Assembly (NCBI RefSeq): GCF_018613155.1
Contig: NZ_JAGGQU010000031.1
Coordinates: 36,908 to 95,338, forward strand
DNA from: Bacillus sp. ISL-55
GTDB taxonomy: Bacteria > Bacillota > Bacilli > Bacillales > Cytobacillaceae
Length of the DNA stretch: 58,431 bases
Direction: 5' to 3'
Both the position numbers and the translations under genes were made by a program. The notes beneath the pieces are model-generated. The model searched no databases and had not been told where the DNA came from. It was given only the letters and a program-made list of their open reading frames with translations. Below, in pieces: positions 1-9,850 of the stretch. Position 1 is the first letter of the stretch; every line of letters begins with the position of its first letter.

Positions 1-74
1 CGACAAAGAAGCGCTTTTTGCTTCTGCGGGCGGAGTTGAAGTTTCGGAGTTTCTAGGAGGCAACACTAGACAAG

Positions 75-111
75 CGTCTCGAGGGGCTAGGCGCTGCAGC
101 TGGACAATTCT
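75..111. repeat. 3' fragment of the dispersed ~118-bp repeat
   Basis: This stretch matches the right end of the dispersed element whose full copies lie at 25188-25306, 29911-30029 and 53702-53820. It contains the shared core GAGGGGCTAGGCGCT and, like the 53702 copy, ends in ACAATTCT. Only the tail is recognisable; the preceding 74 bases are not visibly related. It sits just upstream of uppP. Confidence 0.7.
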
Positions 112-166
112 CCAAGGAAATAAAGTATTTCAATATTTTAAAAAACGCGGAGGAAATCTAAAACTT

Positions 167-979
167 ATGGAAAATTTCTATGACTTGCTTAAATACATAT
201 TTCTTGGCCTCTTCCAGGGAATTACCGAACCAATCCCTGTTTCATCCAGCGGACACCTTGAAATAGCAGAGCACTTTTTCGGACTTGAAATTGAAGGAAT
301 GAGCTTTGCACTTTTGGTAAACACAGCTTCTTTATTCGCTGTTCTATTGATATATCGTAAAGATATCATGCGATTAATTGTCAATGGACTTGCATATCTT
401 AAAAATAAAGATCCGGAAGCAAAATCTGATTTTATGTTCATCATTTATTTAATTGTCGGAACGATTCCTGCAGGTGTAATCGGAGTCCTTTTTGGGGATT
501 TCATTGAGGATAATTTAGCTTCGATTAGGACAGTAGGTTTTACGCTGTTAGTCACAGGCTTAGCATTGTGGTTGATCCGCAACCTGAGAGGCCGTAAAAA
601 TGATGGAGACTTAAGCTTCAAGGATGCCATTATAGTCGGTTTAGCCCAAGCGGTAGCTCTTATTCCTGGAATTAGCCGTTCTGGAGCGACAATTGTCGCG
701 GCGATGGCACTTGGTATGAAACAGGAAACCGCATTGCGTTATTCCTTCCTTTTATATGTACCAGTCAGCGTCGGCGGCATGATTCTTGGATTTTCAGACA
801 TTTTAACAGACCCATACCTTAATGAACTGGCAGTACCATATGTATTTGCTTTTATCGCTTCACTGATTGCCTCTTACTTCTCATTAAAATGGTTCATGAA
901 TATCATGGCGCGCGGAAACTTGAAGTATTTTGCGATTTACTGCTTTATTGTAGGACCACTTATCCTCATCTTTTCTTAA
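167..979 (+). CDS. uppP: Undecaprenyl-diphosphatase UppP (BacA family)
   Basis: This membrane enzyme dephosphorylates undecaprenyl diphosphate to recycle the lipid carrier for cell-wall synthesis, and its overexpression gives bacitracin resistance in related species. The 270-residue product has the usual family length, several hydrophobic helices and both signature regions: the Q/E-rich motif with PVSSSGH at residues 17-30 and PGISRSGAT at 167-175, which forms the diphosphate site. A GGAGGA box lies 12 bases before the ATG. The gene stands alone, with a dispersed-repeat fragment upstream and its own terminator followed by a tandem array downstream. Nothing in the sequence suggests truncation. 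Confidence 0.96.
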   Translation: MENFYDLLKYIFLGLFQGITEPIPVSSSGHLEIAEHFFGLEIEGMSFALLVNTASLFAVLLIYRKDIMRLIVNGLAYLKNKDPEAKSDFMFIIYLIVGTIPAGVIGVLFGDFIEDNLASIRTVGFTLLVTGLALWLIRNLRGRKNDGDLSFKDAIIVGLAQAVALIPGISRSGATIVAAMALGMKQETALRYSFLLYVPVSVGGMILGFSDILTDPYLNELAVPYVFAFIASLIASYFSLKWFMNIMARGNLKYFAIYCFIVGPLILIFS

Positions 980-984
980 ATTCA

Positions 985-1016
985 AAAAACCGGCTAACTT
1001 GATAGCCGGTTTTGTG
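985..1016 (+). terminator. Intrinsic terminator of uppP
   Basis: AAAAACCGGCTA pairs with TAGCCGGTTTT around a six-base loop directly after the uppP stop, followed by a T-rich run. Confidence 0.85.
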
Positions 1017-1099
1017 GTTTTTAGTTCAAAATTAGTTCAATATCACTTCAATACTTTGCAGAGGCTGGTATCCTTTTTGACTTTTGAATACTCAATCAC

Positions 1100-1441
1100 T
1101 CATTTGGGCTAATACTTCTTTCTATAGAACCTTTTCATCCCTTCAACTACTTTTCGGGCTTATAGAACCTTTCTATAGGACCTTTTCTTTCTTCCAACTA
1201 CATTTCGGGCTTATAGAATCTTTCTATAGGACCTTTTCTTCCCTCCAACCGATTTTCGGGCTTATAGAATCTTTCTATAAGACCTTTTCTTCCCTCCAAT
1301 TACATTTTGGGCTTATAGAATCTTTCTATAGAACCTTTTCTTCCTTCCAACTACATTTTGGGCTTATAGAATCTTTCTATAGGACCTTTTCTTCCTTCCA
1401 ACTACTTTTCGGGCTTATAGAAACTCTATATAGAACTTTTT
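1100..1441. repeat. Tandem array A: 51-bp units, hairpin plus T-run
   Basis: TTCTATA anchors recur at 1120, 1171, 1222, 1273, 1324 and 1375, an exact 51-bp period, with a degraded seventh unit near 1426. In each unit a GGGCTTATAGAA arm can pair with the next TTCTATAGGACC arm around a three-base loop, followed by TTTTCTT on the + strand, which resembles an intrinsic terminator. The array fills the gap between convergent uppP and argF. Because 51 is divisible by 3, a long open frame (1084-1626) runs through it. That frame has no ribosome binding site and encodes a 17-residue repeat, so I do not call it a gene. Confidence 0.9.
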
Positions 1442-1455
1442 CACATCTTCACCAT

Positions 1456-2418
1456 TTAATCCTTCAGTATCTCCACAAGCAGTGCTTTCTGGGCATGGAG
1501 GCGGTTTCCTGCCTGTTCGAATACGACGGAGTGGTGGCCGTCGATGACTGCCGCTGTTACCTCCTCGCCGCGGTGCGCCGGAAGACAATGCATAAACAGG
1601 TAGTCTTCCTTTGCTGTTTCGAGTAATGCCTCATTCACCTGGTAGCCATTGAAATCATTTAACCTCTGCTCATTTTCGAGTTCCTGGCCCATGCTGGTCC
1701 ATACATCAGTATAGATGATATCTGCATGATCAACTGCTTCTTGAGGGGACTCGGTGATGACCATGCTTGCGCCGCTTTGCCTTGCAAAATCTTCACAGTG
1801 AGCTGTTATCTTCTCATCCGGGAAGTATTCCTTTGGAGACGCAATACTTACATTCATCCCGACTTTTGTGCAGGCGATCATCAGTGAATGAGCAACATTG
1901 TTTCCATCACCGATGTAAGCAAGCTTGAGGCCTTTTAGAGTTCCCTTTTTTTCGTAAATCGTCAGAAGGTCTGCAAGTGCCTGGCATGGATGATACAGAT
2001 CCGTCAGACCATTAATGACCGGAATGTCGGCATGATCGGCCAATTCCTCAACTGACTTGTGTGAGAAGGTTCTAATCATGATGCCGTCAAGATATTGCGA
2101 AAGTACCTGGGCTGTGTCTGCGACCGATTCACCTCTCCCAAGCTGAAGGTCGTTGCCATTTAAATAAAGTGCGCTTCCTCCAAGCTGGATCATTCCTACC
2201 TCAAAAGATACTCTTGTACGTGTTGACGACTTGTCAAAGATCATTCCCAGTATTTTTCCTTTGAGGGGCTCCTCAAATTCTTTTTTTAAGGTTTTATCCT
2301 TTAGGATTACCGCCTTTTCTAACAATGTTAAGATTTCCTGTGATTCCAAATCGGCCAGGGTTAACAAGTCCTTGCCCTTTAGATTCAGATCCATATTCAG
2401 CTGCTGTAAAGCTGTCAT
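1456..2418 (-). CDS. argF: Ornithine carbamoyltransferase
   Basis: ArgF condenses ornithine with carbamoyl phosphate to citrulline, the sixth step of arginine synthesis, in the cytoplasm. The 320-residue protein has the carbamoyl-phosphate motif STRTR (65-69), HPCQ (143-146) and the ornithine-binding HCLPAHRG (277-284), all intact. It is the last gene of the arginine operon. Its ATG overlaps the carB stop in an ATGA arrangement, which implies translational coupling, and an AGGAAG box lies inside the carB end. The carbamoyl phosphate it uses is made by the two genes just upstream. Downstream is tandem array A. Confidence 0.97.
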   Translation of the reverse strand: MTALQQLNMDLNLKGKDLLTLADLESQEILTLLEKAVILKDKTLKKEFEEPLKGKILGMIFDKSSTRTRVSFEVGMIQLGGSALYLNGNDLQLGRGESVADTAQVLSQYLDGIMIRTFSHKSVEELADHADIPVINGLTDLYHPCQALADLLTIYEKKGTLKGLKLAYIGDGNNVAHSLMIACTKVGMNVSIASPKEYFPDEKITAHCEDFARQSGASMVITESPQEAVDHADIIYTDVWTSMGQELENEQRLNDFNGYQVNEALLETAKEDYLFMHCLPAHRGEEVTAAVIDGHHSVVFEQAGNRLHAQKALLVEILKD

Positions 2419-5400
2419 TCTGCCATCACTTCCTCACTAGTTTCTGTCAGCCATTGTTCCAGGGAGTTGACATTCCAACTTTCTACTGTTGCACTTTTTA
2501 ACAGCGCATTTAAAGTTTCCTTTTGGGTCAATACGATTTTTCGGTTCTTGACAGCCCACTCTCTTAGAGAAATATCCCTTTCTGATGTGCCAGGGCAATA
2601 CAAGGCTGCTACCTTTTGATGGTCGGTTACTTTTTCGATATGAATTAAATTGAAATCAGGTGCCAATTTTACTGCTTCCAACAGATCTTTTTCCTCTGCA
2701 AATGCAATGTCTCCCTGGACAGCTTTTCCGCTAATTGAATGGAAACTTTTATTCAGTGCCTCTTCAAGTGTCGAAGCAATGCTGATTCCTTCTCCTGTAG
2801 ATATCATTTGCGGTCCTGTCTTGGCGTCCAGTCCTTTTAAGGCAAAATTCGAAAACACAGGATGCTTTACGCATGTGTACGGTGCATCAGAGTCAAGTAT
2901 TACTTCATCTTTCGACAAAAAGTATTTCCCGAGCAATATTTTTGTCGCTTTTTTTACTAATTCAACACCGGCTACCTTGCTGACGATTGGCATTGTCCTG
3001 CTCGAGCGTGGATTTACTTCAAGCAAAAACACTTCATTTTCCTTCACAATGAACTGGATGTTCATTAATCCCTTATATTTCAATTCCTTGACAATTCTCT
3101 TTGCATACTCAGCCATCCGCTGTTTCGTTTCATTCGGAAAGCTACGGGCAGGAATGATGCAAAAACTGTCCCCTGAATGGACACCTGTTTTTTCAATGTG
3201 TTCGATAATGGCCGGAATCAGGATATGTTCCCCATCAGCTGCAAGATCAAGTTCTGCCTCAGTTGCTTCAATATATTGATCCACCAGAATAGGATATGAA
3301 ATACTCCCTGAATCAAGAGCAGTCTCTAGTTCCTGAGCGTCTCGAAGCACCACCATATTAAGTCCGCCTATAACATAGGAAGGCCTGATTAATACTGGAT
3401 ACCCTAACCGTTCCACAGCGTTAAGCAGTTCACTCTTATCCTCAGCTGTTTCACCCTTTACTCTCGGAATTTGCAGCTTATCGAGAAGCTGGTAAAATTG
3501 ATCCCGGTCCTCAAACAAATCAATGGCTGCTGAACTCGTTCCCAGAAGCTTGACTCCGGATTCCTCAAGGCCTTTAGCCAAATTCAAGGCGGTCTGTCCC
3601 CCCAATTGGACAATGACTTCCTCTATTCCTTCGATTTCAATCACATTCAAGATGTCTTCCAGGGTTAAGGGTTCAAAATATAATCGATCAGATATCGCAA
3701 AATCAGTGCTGACGGTTTCTGGATTATTATTGATCATGATTGTTTCTACATTTTCTTCTTTGAGGGCAAAAACGCCATGAACACTGCAATAATCAAATTC
3801 AATTCCCTGACCGATACTGATTGGACCGCTGCCAATCACTAGCACCTTTCGTTTACTGCTTTTAACTGTCGACTCATTTTCCCCAAGATAGCTGGAGTAA
3901 AAATAATTGGAAGCTGATTGAAATTCTGCTGCACATGTATCGACCATTTTATAAACAGGTGTTATTCCATGCTTTTTTCGCAGATCCCTGACCTCTTTCT
4001 CACTAACCTTCCACTCTTTTGCCAGGTAGGAATCACTGAATCCCTTTTCTTTCAGGTATCTTAATTCTGAAGCTGTAATGCTTTTGATTTCACGACCTTC
4101 GATATCCTTCTCAATGTCGGTCAAAGACTTGAATTTATGAAGGAAAAATAAATCTATTTTTGTTTTTTCATGGAGAAACTCAATTTGCTCACCCCGGCGC
4201 AGCAGTTCGAGCAATGCAAAAACCCTCTGGTCTGTCTGTTTTTCTGCCAATTTATATAGCTGTTCGACAGTGTGTTCTTCAAATTCAGGGAGCCGTAAAT
4301 CCAGAGTTTTTATGTTCAGTGATCGGACGGCTTTGTTAAAGGCCCGTTCAAAGCTTCGATCAATTGCCATTGCTTCCCCTGTCGCCTTCATTTGCGTCCC
4401 TAGGCTCCTGTCGATTTGAGGAAATTGCTCAAACGGCCATTTCGGTATTTTTACCACTATATAGTCGAGCGCTGGCTCATAGCTGGCAAAGGTAGTGCCT
4501 GTTACAGGGTTTATGATCTCGGCAAGATTGTATCCAACTGCCAGCTTTGCCGCCATCCGTGCGATTGGGTATCCTGTAGCTTTTGATGCAAGGGCTGATG
4601 ATCTGCTGACCCTCGGGTTCACTTCAATTAAATAGTATTTTTTGCTCTTGGGATCGAGGGCAAACTGGATGTTGCAGCCTCCAACGATTCCTAGCGCTGA
4701 AATGATTTTAACAGCGGATGTCCTGAGCATCTGGTATTCTCGATCTGTCAGCGTCTGTGAAGGAGCTACTACTATTGAATCGCCTGTATGGATGCCAACC
4801 GGGTCAATATTCTCCATATTGCAGATGGCGATACAAGTACCAGCACCATCACGCATCATTTCATATTCAATTTCTTTAAAGCCTGCGATGCTTCTTTCGA
4901 CCAGACATTGCTTTATCGGACTCTCACTTAATCCGCCTGAAACTAGAGAGATCAATTCTTCCATTGTTTCAGCTATCCCGCCGCCTGTGCCTCCCAGTGT
5001 GTAAGCTGGCCTTACAATTAACGGAAAACCAATCTTTTCAGCAAATGCGACTGCCTCTTCAACTATATGAACAATTTCACTTTCCGGCACAGGTTCATTC
5101 AATTCATGCATTAAGCTGCGGAAGGCTTCCCTGTCTTCACCTTGCTTAATACTTGCAACCGAGGTCCCCAGCACTTTTACATTGTACTTTTCGAGAATTC
5201 CTTCTTCACTTAGCTTAAAGACAAGATTCAAACCTGCCTGGCCGCCAAGAGTCCCTAAAATTCCATCGGGCTTTTCCCGCTGGATCACTTTTTCCACACC
5301 TTCAGAAGTCATCGGTTCAAAATAGACTTCATCAGCGAATATATTGTCTGTCATAACGGTTGCCGGGTTATTGTTTACGAGGATGACCCGATAGCCTTCT

Positions 5401-5516
5401 TCCTTCAAGGCGATGCAAGCCTGTGTCCCTGCATAATCAAATTCAGCGGCCTGGCCGATGATAATCGGGCCGGAACCGATTACTAATATCGATTTAATCT
5501 TTGTATCCTTAGGCAT
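2415..5516 (-). CDS. carB: Carbamoyl-phosphate synthase, arginine-specific large subunit
   Basis: CarB makes carbamoyl phosphate from bicarbonate, ammonia supplied by CarA, and two ATP. The protein shows the duplicated synthetase layout: two homologous halves that each begin with an IGSGPI.IGQ nucleotide-fold motif, each with an ATP-grasp domain (ending in EVNPR), and a shorter C-terminal region in place of the long allosteric domain. I take the ATG at 5516 (1033 residues, close to the length of B. subtilis CarB) because GGAGAG lies just upstream and the protein then begins at MPKDTK, right before the first conserved motif. An in-frame start at 5579 would add 21 unlikely residues inside carA. 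The chosen start overlaps the carA stop by 8 bases. Confidence 0.96.
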   Translation of the reverse strand: MPKDTKIKSILVIGSGPIIIGQAAEFDYAGTQACIALKEEGYRVILVNNNPATVMTDNIFADEVYFEPMTSEGVEKVIQREKPDGILGTLGGQAGLNLVFKLSEEGILEKYNVKVLGTSVASIKQGEDREAFRSLMHELNEPVPESEIVHIVEEAVAFAEKIGFPLIVRPAYTLGGTGGGIAETMEELISLVSGGLSESPIKQCLVERSIAGFKEIEYEMMRDGAGTCIAICNMENIDPVGIHTGDSIVVAPSQTLTDREYQMLRTSAVKIISALGIVGGCNIQFALDPKSKKYYLIEVNPRVSRSSALASKATGYPIARMAAKLAVGYNLAEIINPVTGTTFASYEPALDYIVVKIPKWPFEQFPQIDRSLGTQMKATGEAMAIDRSFERAFNKAVRSLNIKTLDLRLPEFEEHTVEQLYKLAEKQTDQRVFALLELLRRGEQIEFLHEKTKIDLFFLHKFKSLTDIEKDIEGREIKSITASELRYLKEKGFSDSYLAKEWKVSEKEVRDLRKKHGITPVYKMVDTCAAEFQSASNYFYSSYLGENESTVKSSKRKVLVIGSGPISIGQGIEFDYCSVHGVFALKEENVETIMINNNPETVSTDFAISDRLYFEPLTLEDILNVIEIEGIEEVIVQLGGQTALNLAKGLEESGVKLLGTSSAAIDLFEDRDQFYQLLDKLQIPRVKGETAEDKSELLNAVERLGYPVLIRPSYVIGGLNMVVLRDAQELETALDSGSISYPILVDQYIEATEAELDLAADGEHILIPAIIEHIEKTGVHSGDSFCIIPARSFPNETKQRMAEYAKRIVKELKYKGLMNIQFIVKENEVFLLEVNPRSSRTMPIVSKVAGVELVKKATKILLGKYFLSKDEVILDSDAPYTCVKHPVFSNFALKGLDAKTGPQMISTGEGISIASTLEEALNKSFHSISGKAVQGDIAFAEEKDLLEAVKLAPDFNLIHIEKVTDHQKVAALYCPGTSERDISLREWAVKNRKIVLTQKETLNALLKSATVESWNVNSLEQWLTETSEEVMAE

Positions 5517-6588
5517 AGCTGACTTCTCTCCGCTTTCTGTATTTGACTGTATTGATGAAATCTTCAAATATAAATACACTGTCTTCAGGGCCCGGGCTTG
5601 CTTCCGGGTGGAACTGGACAGTCATCAGCGGCCACTTTTCATGGTAAAGGCCTTCGATGGACTGATCATTTTTGTTGAAGAAGCGGACCTTAAGACCTGT
5701 ACTGCTAATACTGTTTTGATTAACAGCATAGCTGTGGTTTTGTGAGGACATGAATACCCGATTGCTTGTCACATCGTATACAGGCTGGTTTGCGCCTCGA
5801 TGGCCAAAGAGCATTTTGTTTGTATCCCCTCCAAGCGCCAGCGCTGCCAGCTGGTGCCCAAGGCAAATCCCCAATACAGGGTAATGCTCGATTACTTTCC
5901 TGATATCATGCAACTGTCCAAATAATTCTTTCGGATCACCTGGTCCATTAGATAACAGAACCCCATCAGGCCTTAATGCAGCAATTTGTTCAAAGCTATA
6001 ATTGTAAGGAACAATTGTCACTAGACAATTTTGTTTGACCAGGTAGTCTGCAATCGACTTTTTAAAGCCATAATCGATTAACACGATGTGGGTGTCACCA
6101 AAGCCGATAGATTCTGGTGCCTTCGATGATACTTCCTCCACCTTGAGACCATTAAAATTGTCACAGCTTGATTCACAAACTGGTTCGCTTGATAAAATTG
6201 CAGGCATCGTCCCGTTCTGGCGTATGCATTTAACGAGCTCACGAGTATCAACCTGCTCGAGTAAAGGTATTCCCCATTTCTCCAGATACTCTGTAAATGA
6301 GTGCTGGGCTTCATAGTGATAAGCTGTTTTGGCAGCTTCTAAAACGATTACCGCTGCAACATGCGGCTTTTTGCTTTCAAAATCCTTATCATTGATGCCA
6401 TAGTTGCCGATCAGCGGATATGTGAAAACAATGATTTGATTCTTGTATGAAGGATCGGTCAGTACTTCTTGATAACCTGTCATTCCTGTAAAAAATACAA
6501 TCTCACCGGCAATGTCCTCTTCAGCTGGCGACCCATGCAAGTGCCCCTGAAATGTCTTGCCGTCAGCCAGATGCAGATATCCTTTCAT
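5509..6588 (-). CDS. carA: Carbamoyl-phosphate synthase, arginine-specific small subunit
   Basis: CarA is the glutamine amidotransferase subunit that hydrolyses glutamine and passes ammonia to CarB. The N-terminal CPSase domain is followed by a class I amidotransferase domain with the nucleophile Cys242 in GICLGHQL and the His327/Glu329 pair in FHPEAS, so the triad is complete. The start at 6588 gives 359 residues. A start five codons further up would place the AGGTG ribosome binding site inside the coding region, so it is not favoured. A 74-base AT-rich gap separates it from argD and holds a possible ARG box. Confidence 0.95.
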   Translation of the reverse strand: MKGYLHLADGKTFQGHLHGSPAEEDIAGEIVFFTGMTGYQEVLTDPSYKNQIIVFTYPLIGNYGINDKDFESKKPHVAAVIVLEAAKTAYHYEAQHSFTEYLEKWGIPLLEQVDTRELVKCIRQNGTMPAILSSEPVCESSCDNFNGLKVEEVSSKAPESIGFGDTHIVLIDYGFKKSIADYLVKQNCLVTIVPYNYSFEQIAALRPDGVLLSNGPGDPKELFGQLHDIRKVIEHYPVLGICLGHQLAALALGGDTNKMLFGHRGANQPVYDVTSNRVFMSSQNHSYAVNQNSISSTGLKVRFFNKNDQSIEGLYHEKWPLMTVQFHPEASPGPEDSVFIFEDFINTVKYRKRREVSYA

Positions 6589-6622
6589 CAGACACCTCTC
6601 CAAACGTATATTTATTTATAAA

Positions 6623-6640
6623 AATCTATTTTTATACATT
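6623..6640 (-). promoter_or_regulatory. Possible ARG box before carA
   Basis: On the minus strand AATGTATAAAAATAGATT matches the ArgR/AhrC consensus TNTGNATWWWWATNCANA at all but three specified positions. It lies in the only sizeable gap of the arginine operon, 35 bases before the carA start. The AT-rich composition makes chance matches likely. Confidence 0.4.
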
Positions 6641-6662
6641 CAATTCTAAAAAAAATTTACTG

Positions 6663-7820
6663 CTATAATGCTGCTGCCTTAGATTTACTTAAAGTTCCTT
6701 TTAGCAATGAAACAGCCTTCTCTATCTCCTCAGCTGTTACATTAAGCGGTGGAAGAAGACGGACAACTTTTTCTCCTGCCGGCAATGCTAACAGTCCCGA
6801 TTTCCTCAATTCTGCTAAAATTGGCTGGGCAGCAACAGTCAGTTCGATTCCAGCCATCAATCCCAGTCCCCTGATTTCTTTAACAACTTCCAAACAGCAC
6901 AGTTCATTATACAGCAACTCAAACAGCAGTCTCCCTTTGTCGGAAACCTCTTCTAGGAATTCCTCTTTAAAAATGATATCCATTACGGCTATCGCAGCCG
7001 ATGTGCTGATTGGATTTCCGCCAAATGTAGAGCCATGGCTTCCAGGACCAAGAGATTCCGCCAGTTCTGCCTTTCCAACGGCAGCTCCTATCGGAAACCC
7101 ATTCCCAAGACCTTTGGCAACAGTGATGATATCGGGTTCAATCCCATAATGCTGAAAGGCGAATGGCTTCCCTGTCCGTCCGACCCCGGTCTGGATTTCA
7201 TCGATAATTAGCAGGACGCCGTTTTCAGCACATAACTTTGCAGCTTCTTTTATAAATTCGTTTGTAACGACGTGGATTCCGCCTTCCCCCTGAACAATTT
7301 CAATCATTACCGCAGCTGTTTCAGGATCTAATTCATTTTTCAGAGCTTCCACATCATTGAATGGCAGATGGATGAATGTTTCAAGCATGCTTCCAAACCC
7401 CTGCTTGATTTTATCCTGTCCAGTCGCAGCCATCCCGGCGAAAGTCCTGCCGTGAAAGGATTGCTGGAATGTGATGATTTTAGTCCGTCCAGTAGCTTTC
7501 CTTGCCAGTTTAATCGCTGCTTCATTTGCTTCAGCTCCGCTGTTGGCAAAGAATACACAATCCAGACCAGATCCGTCTGCGAGCTTTTTCGCTGCTTCTT
7601 CCTGGATACTTTGCGGAAAAAGATTGGATACATGCCAGAATAGACCGAGCTGTTCCTTGACTGCATGTTCGACTGCTTCAGGGCGATGGCCCAAATTGCA
7701 GACGCCTATACCTGAAGTAAAATCAATGTATTGTTGTCCGTCCTTTCCGTATAGGATGGTCCCTGCTGCTTTCTCAGGCTCTATTTCCCAACGGTGATAG
7801 GTAGGGAATAAATGACTCAT
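6663..7820 (-). CDS. argD: Acetylornithine aminotransferase
   Basis: ArgD is a PLP-dependent class III aminotransferase that converts N-acetylglutamate semialdehyde to N-acetylornithine. The 385-residue protein has SGAEA (94-98) for phosphate binding, the cofactor-ring aspartate in DEIQ (207-210) and the Schiff-base Lys236 in TVAKGLGNG. Its ATG overlaps the argB stop in an ATGA arrangement. The length and all key residues are typical of the family, and it lies between argB and carA as in B. subtilis. Confidence 0.96.
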   Translation of the reverse strand: MSHLFPTYHRWEIEPEKAAGTILYGKDGQQYIDFTSGIGVCNLGHRPEAVEHAVKEQLGLFWHVSNLFPQSIQEEAAKKLADGSGLDCVFFANSGAEANEAAIKLARKATGRTKIITFQQSFHGRTFAGMAATGQDKIKQGFGSMLETFIHLPFNDVEALKNELDPETAAVMIEIVQGEGGIHVVTNEFIKEAAKLCAENGVLLIIDEIQTGVGRTGKPFAFQHYGIEPDIITVAKGLGNGFPIGAAVGKAELAESLGPGSHGSTFGGNPISTSAAIAVMDIIFKEEFLEEVSDKGRLLFELLYNELCCLEVVKEIRGLGLMAGIELTVAAQPILAELRKSGLLALPAGEKVVRLLPPLNVTAEEIEKAVSLLKGTLSKSKAAAL

Positions 7821-8590
7821 TTATACACCTCTTCTTTTGCGGCAATTGCAGTTCCATGCCAGCAGTTATTTTTATAGAATTGCTTTTTGCCAGAAATGAT
7901 CATGACAGTATCTACACCAGCTGCTGTGGCTGACAATGCGGATTTCACCTTTGGAACCATTCCTCCATAGATGCTTCCTTCAGAAATATAGTTTTCTATT
8001 TGGCTATCAGTAATTTCGCTCATCAACTCACCATCAATCAGGATCCCATCAACATTTGTTACGAATGCACAGCGTTCAGCCTTCAAGGCTTTCGCGATCG
8101 ACGCAGCAGCATAATCGCCATTTATATTAAGTTTGCTTCCATCCTCGGCAATGCCGATTGGAGTAACTACTGGAATATAGCCATTATGGACCGCCAGCAT
8201 AATCAGGTCAGTATTTACTTTGGTGATAGTACCAACGTATCCCAAGCCTTGTTTATCAATATATTCCGCCTGAAGGCAAAGTCCATCGCTGCCATTGATG
8301 CCCAGAACATTAAAATCCTGCTTCGTTAACATGCTGCATAGCTGACGATTGGTTTGGCCGGACAGGACCATTTCAACAATTCCCATTGTCTTTTCACACG
8401 TCACTCTAAGACCATCTTTGAAATTGGAAGTGATATTATATAAATTCAGCATCGAATTGATTGCTGGTCCGCCCCCGTGGACGATGACGGGATAAAACCC
8501 ATCCTTCATCAATTCTTTAAGACTATTGTAGAAATTGTCATTAAGCTCCTCTAACACACTTCCGCCACATTTAATGACCACTGTTTCCAA
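7817..8590 (-). CDS. argB: Acetylglutamate kinase (TTG start)
   Basis: ArgB phosphorylates N-acetylglutamate, the second step of the acetylated arginine pathway. The protein has the amino-acid kinase fold with KCGGSV near the N-terminus, the HGGGP glycine loop and a C-terminal GGM.PK motif. I choose a TTG at 8590: it is preceded by AAGGGG at good spacing, gives 257 residues (B. subtilis ArgB is about 258) and places the first strand VVIKCGG correctly. An upstream ATG at 8623 has no ribosome binding site and would overlap argJ by 20 bases. It lies between argJ and argD in the operon. Confidence 0.94.
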   Translation of the reverse strand: METVVIKCGGSVLEELNDNFYNSLKELMKDGFYPVIVHGGGPAINSMLNLYNITSNFKDGLRVTCEKTMGIVEMVLSGQTNRQLCSMLTKQDFNVLGINGSDGLCLQAEYIDKQGLGYVGTITKVNTDLIMLAVHNGYIPVVTPIGIAEDGSKLNINGDYAAASIAKALKAERCAFVTNVDGILIDGELMSEITDSQIENYISEGSIYGGMVPKVKSALSATAAGVDTVMIISGKKQFYKNNCWHGTAIAAKEEVYK

Positions 8591-8603
8591 TGAATCCGCC
8601 CCT

Positions 8604-9839
8604 TTATGTCCGATAGCTTGCATTTATTTTCACATAATCATAGGAAAGATCGCAGCCCCAGGCCATTCCTTTCCCTTCACCCACATGGAGGTCAACGAAA
8701 ATCTCAACCTTGTCATTCATCAAGTACTCCCTCGCCTGATCTTCATCAAATGCAACCGGTGTACTTCCTTTTAGCATAGTAATTTCTCCAAGGGATATAT
8801 CGACTGTTTTTGGATTAACCGATGACTTGCTTTGGCCAATTGCCCCAATAATCCGTCCCCAGTTTGCATCAGCGCCGTAAACTGCTGTTTTGACGAGGTT
8901 GGATCCGGCAATTTGTTTTCCTATCATTCGTGCTTCCTCATCAGACATTGCACCAGATACTGAGATTTCAATCAGCTTAGTAGCCCCTTCACCATCCTTT
9001 GCAATCTGTTTCGCAAGACTTGCACAGCTTTCTTTTAAAAGTTCAACAAAAACTGACCAATCTGGATGGTCTGGGTTCAATGGCTGATTACAGGCACTTC
9101 CATTTGCCATCACCAGCACCATATCGTTCGTTGATGTATCTCCATCAACCGTGATTTGATTGAAGGTTGTGTTCGTTACATTTTTTAGCGCTGCAGTCAG
9201 GTGTTCACTAGAAATTTTTGCGTCTGTTGTTAAAAAACCAAGCATCGTGGCCATATTGGGGTGAATCATCCCTGAACCTTTCGCGGCTCCCCCTATACTT
9301 ACTGTTACCCCATCAATTTCAGCAGTGTAGCAGCAGCTTTTCATTACCGTATCCGTTGTCAGGATTGCCGTTTGGAAATCCCTTGCATCCTCAGTTGTCT
9401 TGCCAACTGACAACTTCCCGATACCCGATTGAATTTTTTCCATTTGCATGAATTCACCGATGACACCTGTTGATGCTACAGCGACATGATGTTCAGGAAT
9501 CCCGATTTTTTCTGCTGCCAGTGAACGCATTTTCAATGCATCCTGATACCCTTGTTCTCCCGTGCAGGCATTCGCACATGCACTGTTGACGACGATTGCC
9601 TGAAGCACCTGTTCCTTTGCTATGCTTTCCTGTGTAACCACCAATGGCGCAGCCTGGAAATGACTCGTCGTGTAGACAGCAGCACAACTCGCCGGTTTCT
9701 CGCTTACAATCATACCCAAATCATGCTTGGCATAGCGCAGCCCTGCATGTACTCCACCGCACTGGAACCCTTTTGGAGTTAGAATGCCTCCATCATAGAC
9801 TGTTCTAATTTTCTTCTTGTCGGTCATTGCCTGATACAT
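8604..9839 (-). CDS. argJ: Bifunctional glutamate N-acetyltransferase / ornithine acetyltransferase
   Basis: ArgJ transfers the acetyl group from N-acetylornithine to glutamate (recycling) and, in bifunctional forms, also uses acetyl-CoA. The precursor self-cleaves before the threonine of an ATML motif, seen here at 197-200, so Thr198 should become the nucleophile of the beta chain. The 411-residue length is normal. An AGGAGG box precedes the ATG by five bases, and argC ends 11 bases upstream. No separate argA- or argE-type gene is in the window, in keeping with the cyclic acetyl pathway. Confidence 0.95.
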   Translation of the reverse strand: MYQAMTDKKKIRTVYDGGILTPKGFQCGGVHAGLRYAKHDLGMIVSEKPASCAAVYTTSHFQAAPLVVTQESIAKEQVLQAIVVNSACANACTGEQGYQDALKMRSLAAEKIGIPEHHVAVASTGVIGEFMQMEKIQSGIGKLSVGKTTEDARDFQTAILTTDTVMKSCCYTAEIDGVTVSIGGAAKGSGMIHPNMATMLGFLTTDAKISSEHLTAALKNVTNTTFNQITVDGDTSTNDMVLVMANGSACNQPLNPDHPDWSVFVELLKESCASLAKQIAKDGEGATKLIEISVSGAMSDEEARMIGKQIAGSNLVKTAVYGADANWGRIIGAIGQSKSSVNPKTVDISLGEITMLKGSTPVAFDEDQAREYLMNDKVEIFVDLHVGEGKGMAWGCDLSYDYVKINASYRT

Positions 9840-9850
9840 ATAATCCTCCT

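Noticed and set aside
1084-1626. 180-codon open frame with a 17-residue repeat
   Set aside because: It is tandem array A read in frame, without a ribosome binding site, running into the antisense of argF. The 51-bp period keeps the frame open by arithmetic.
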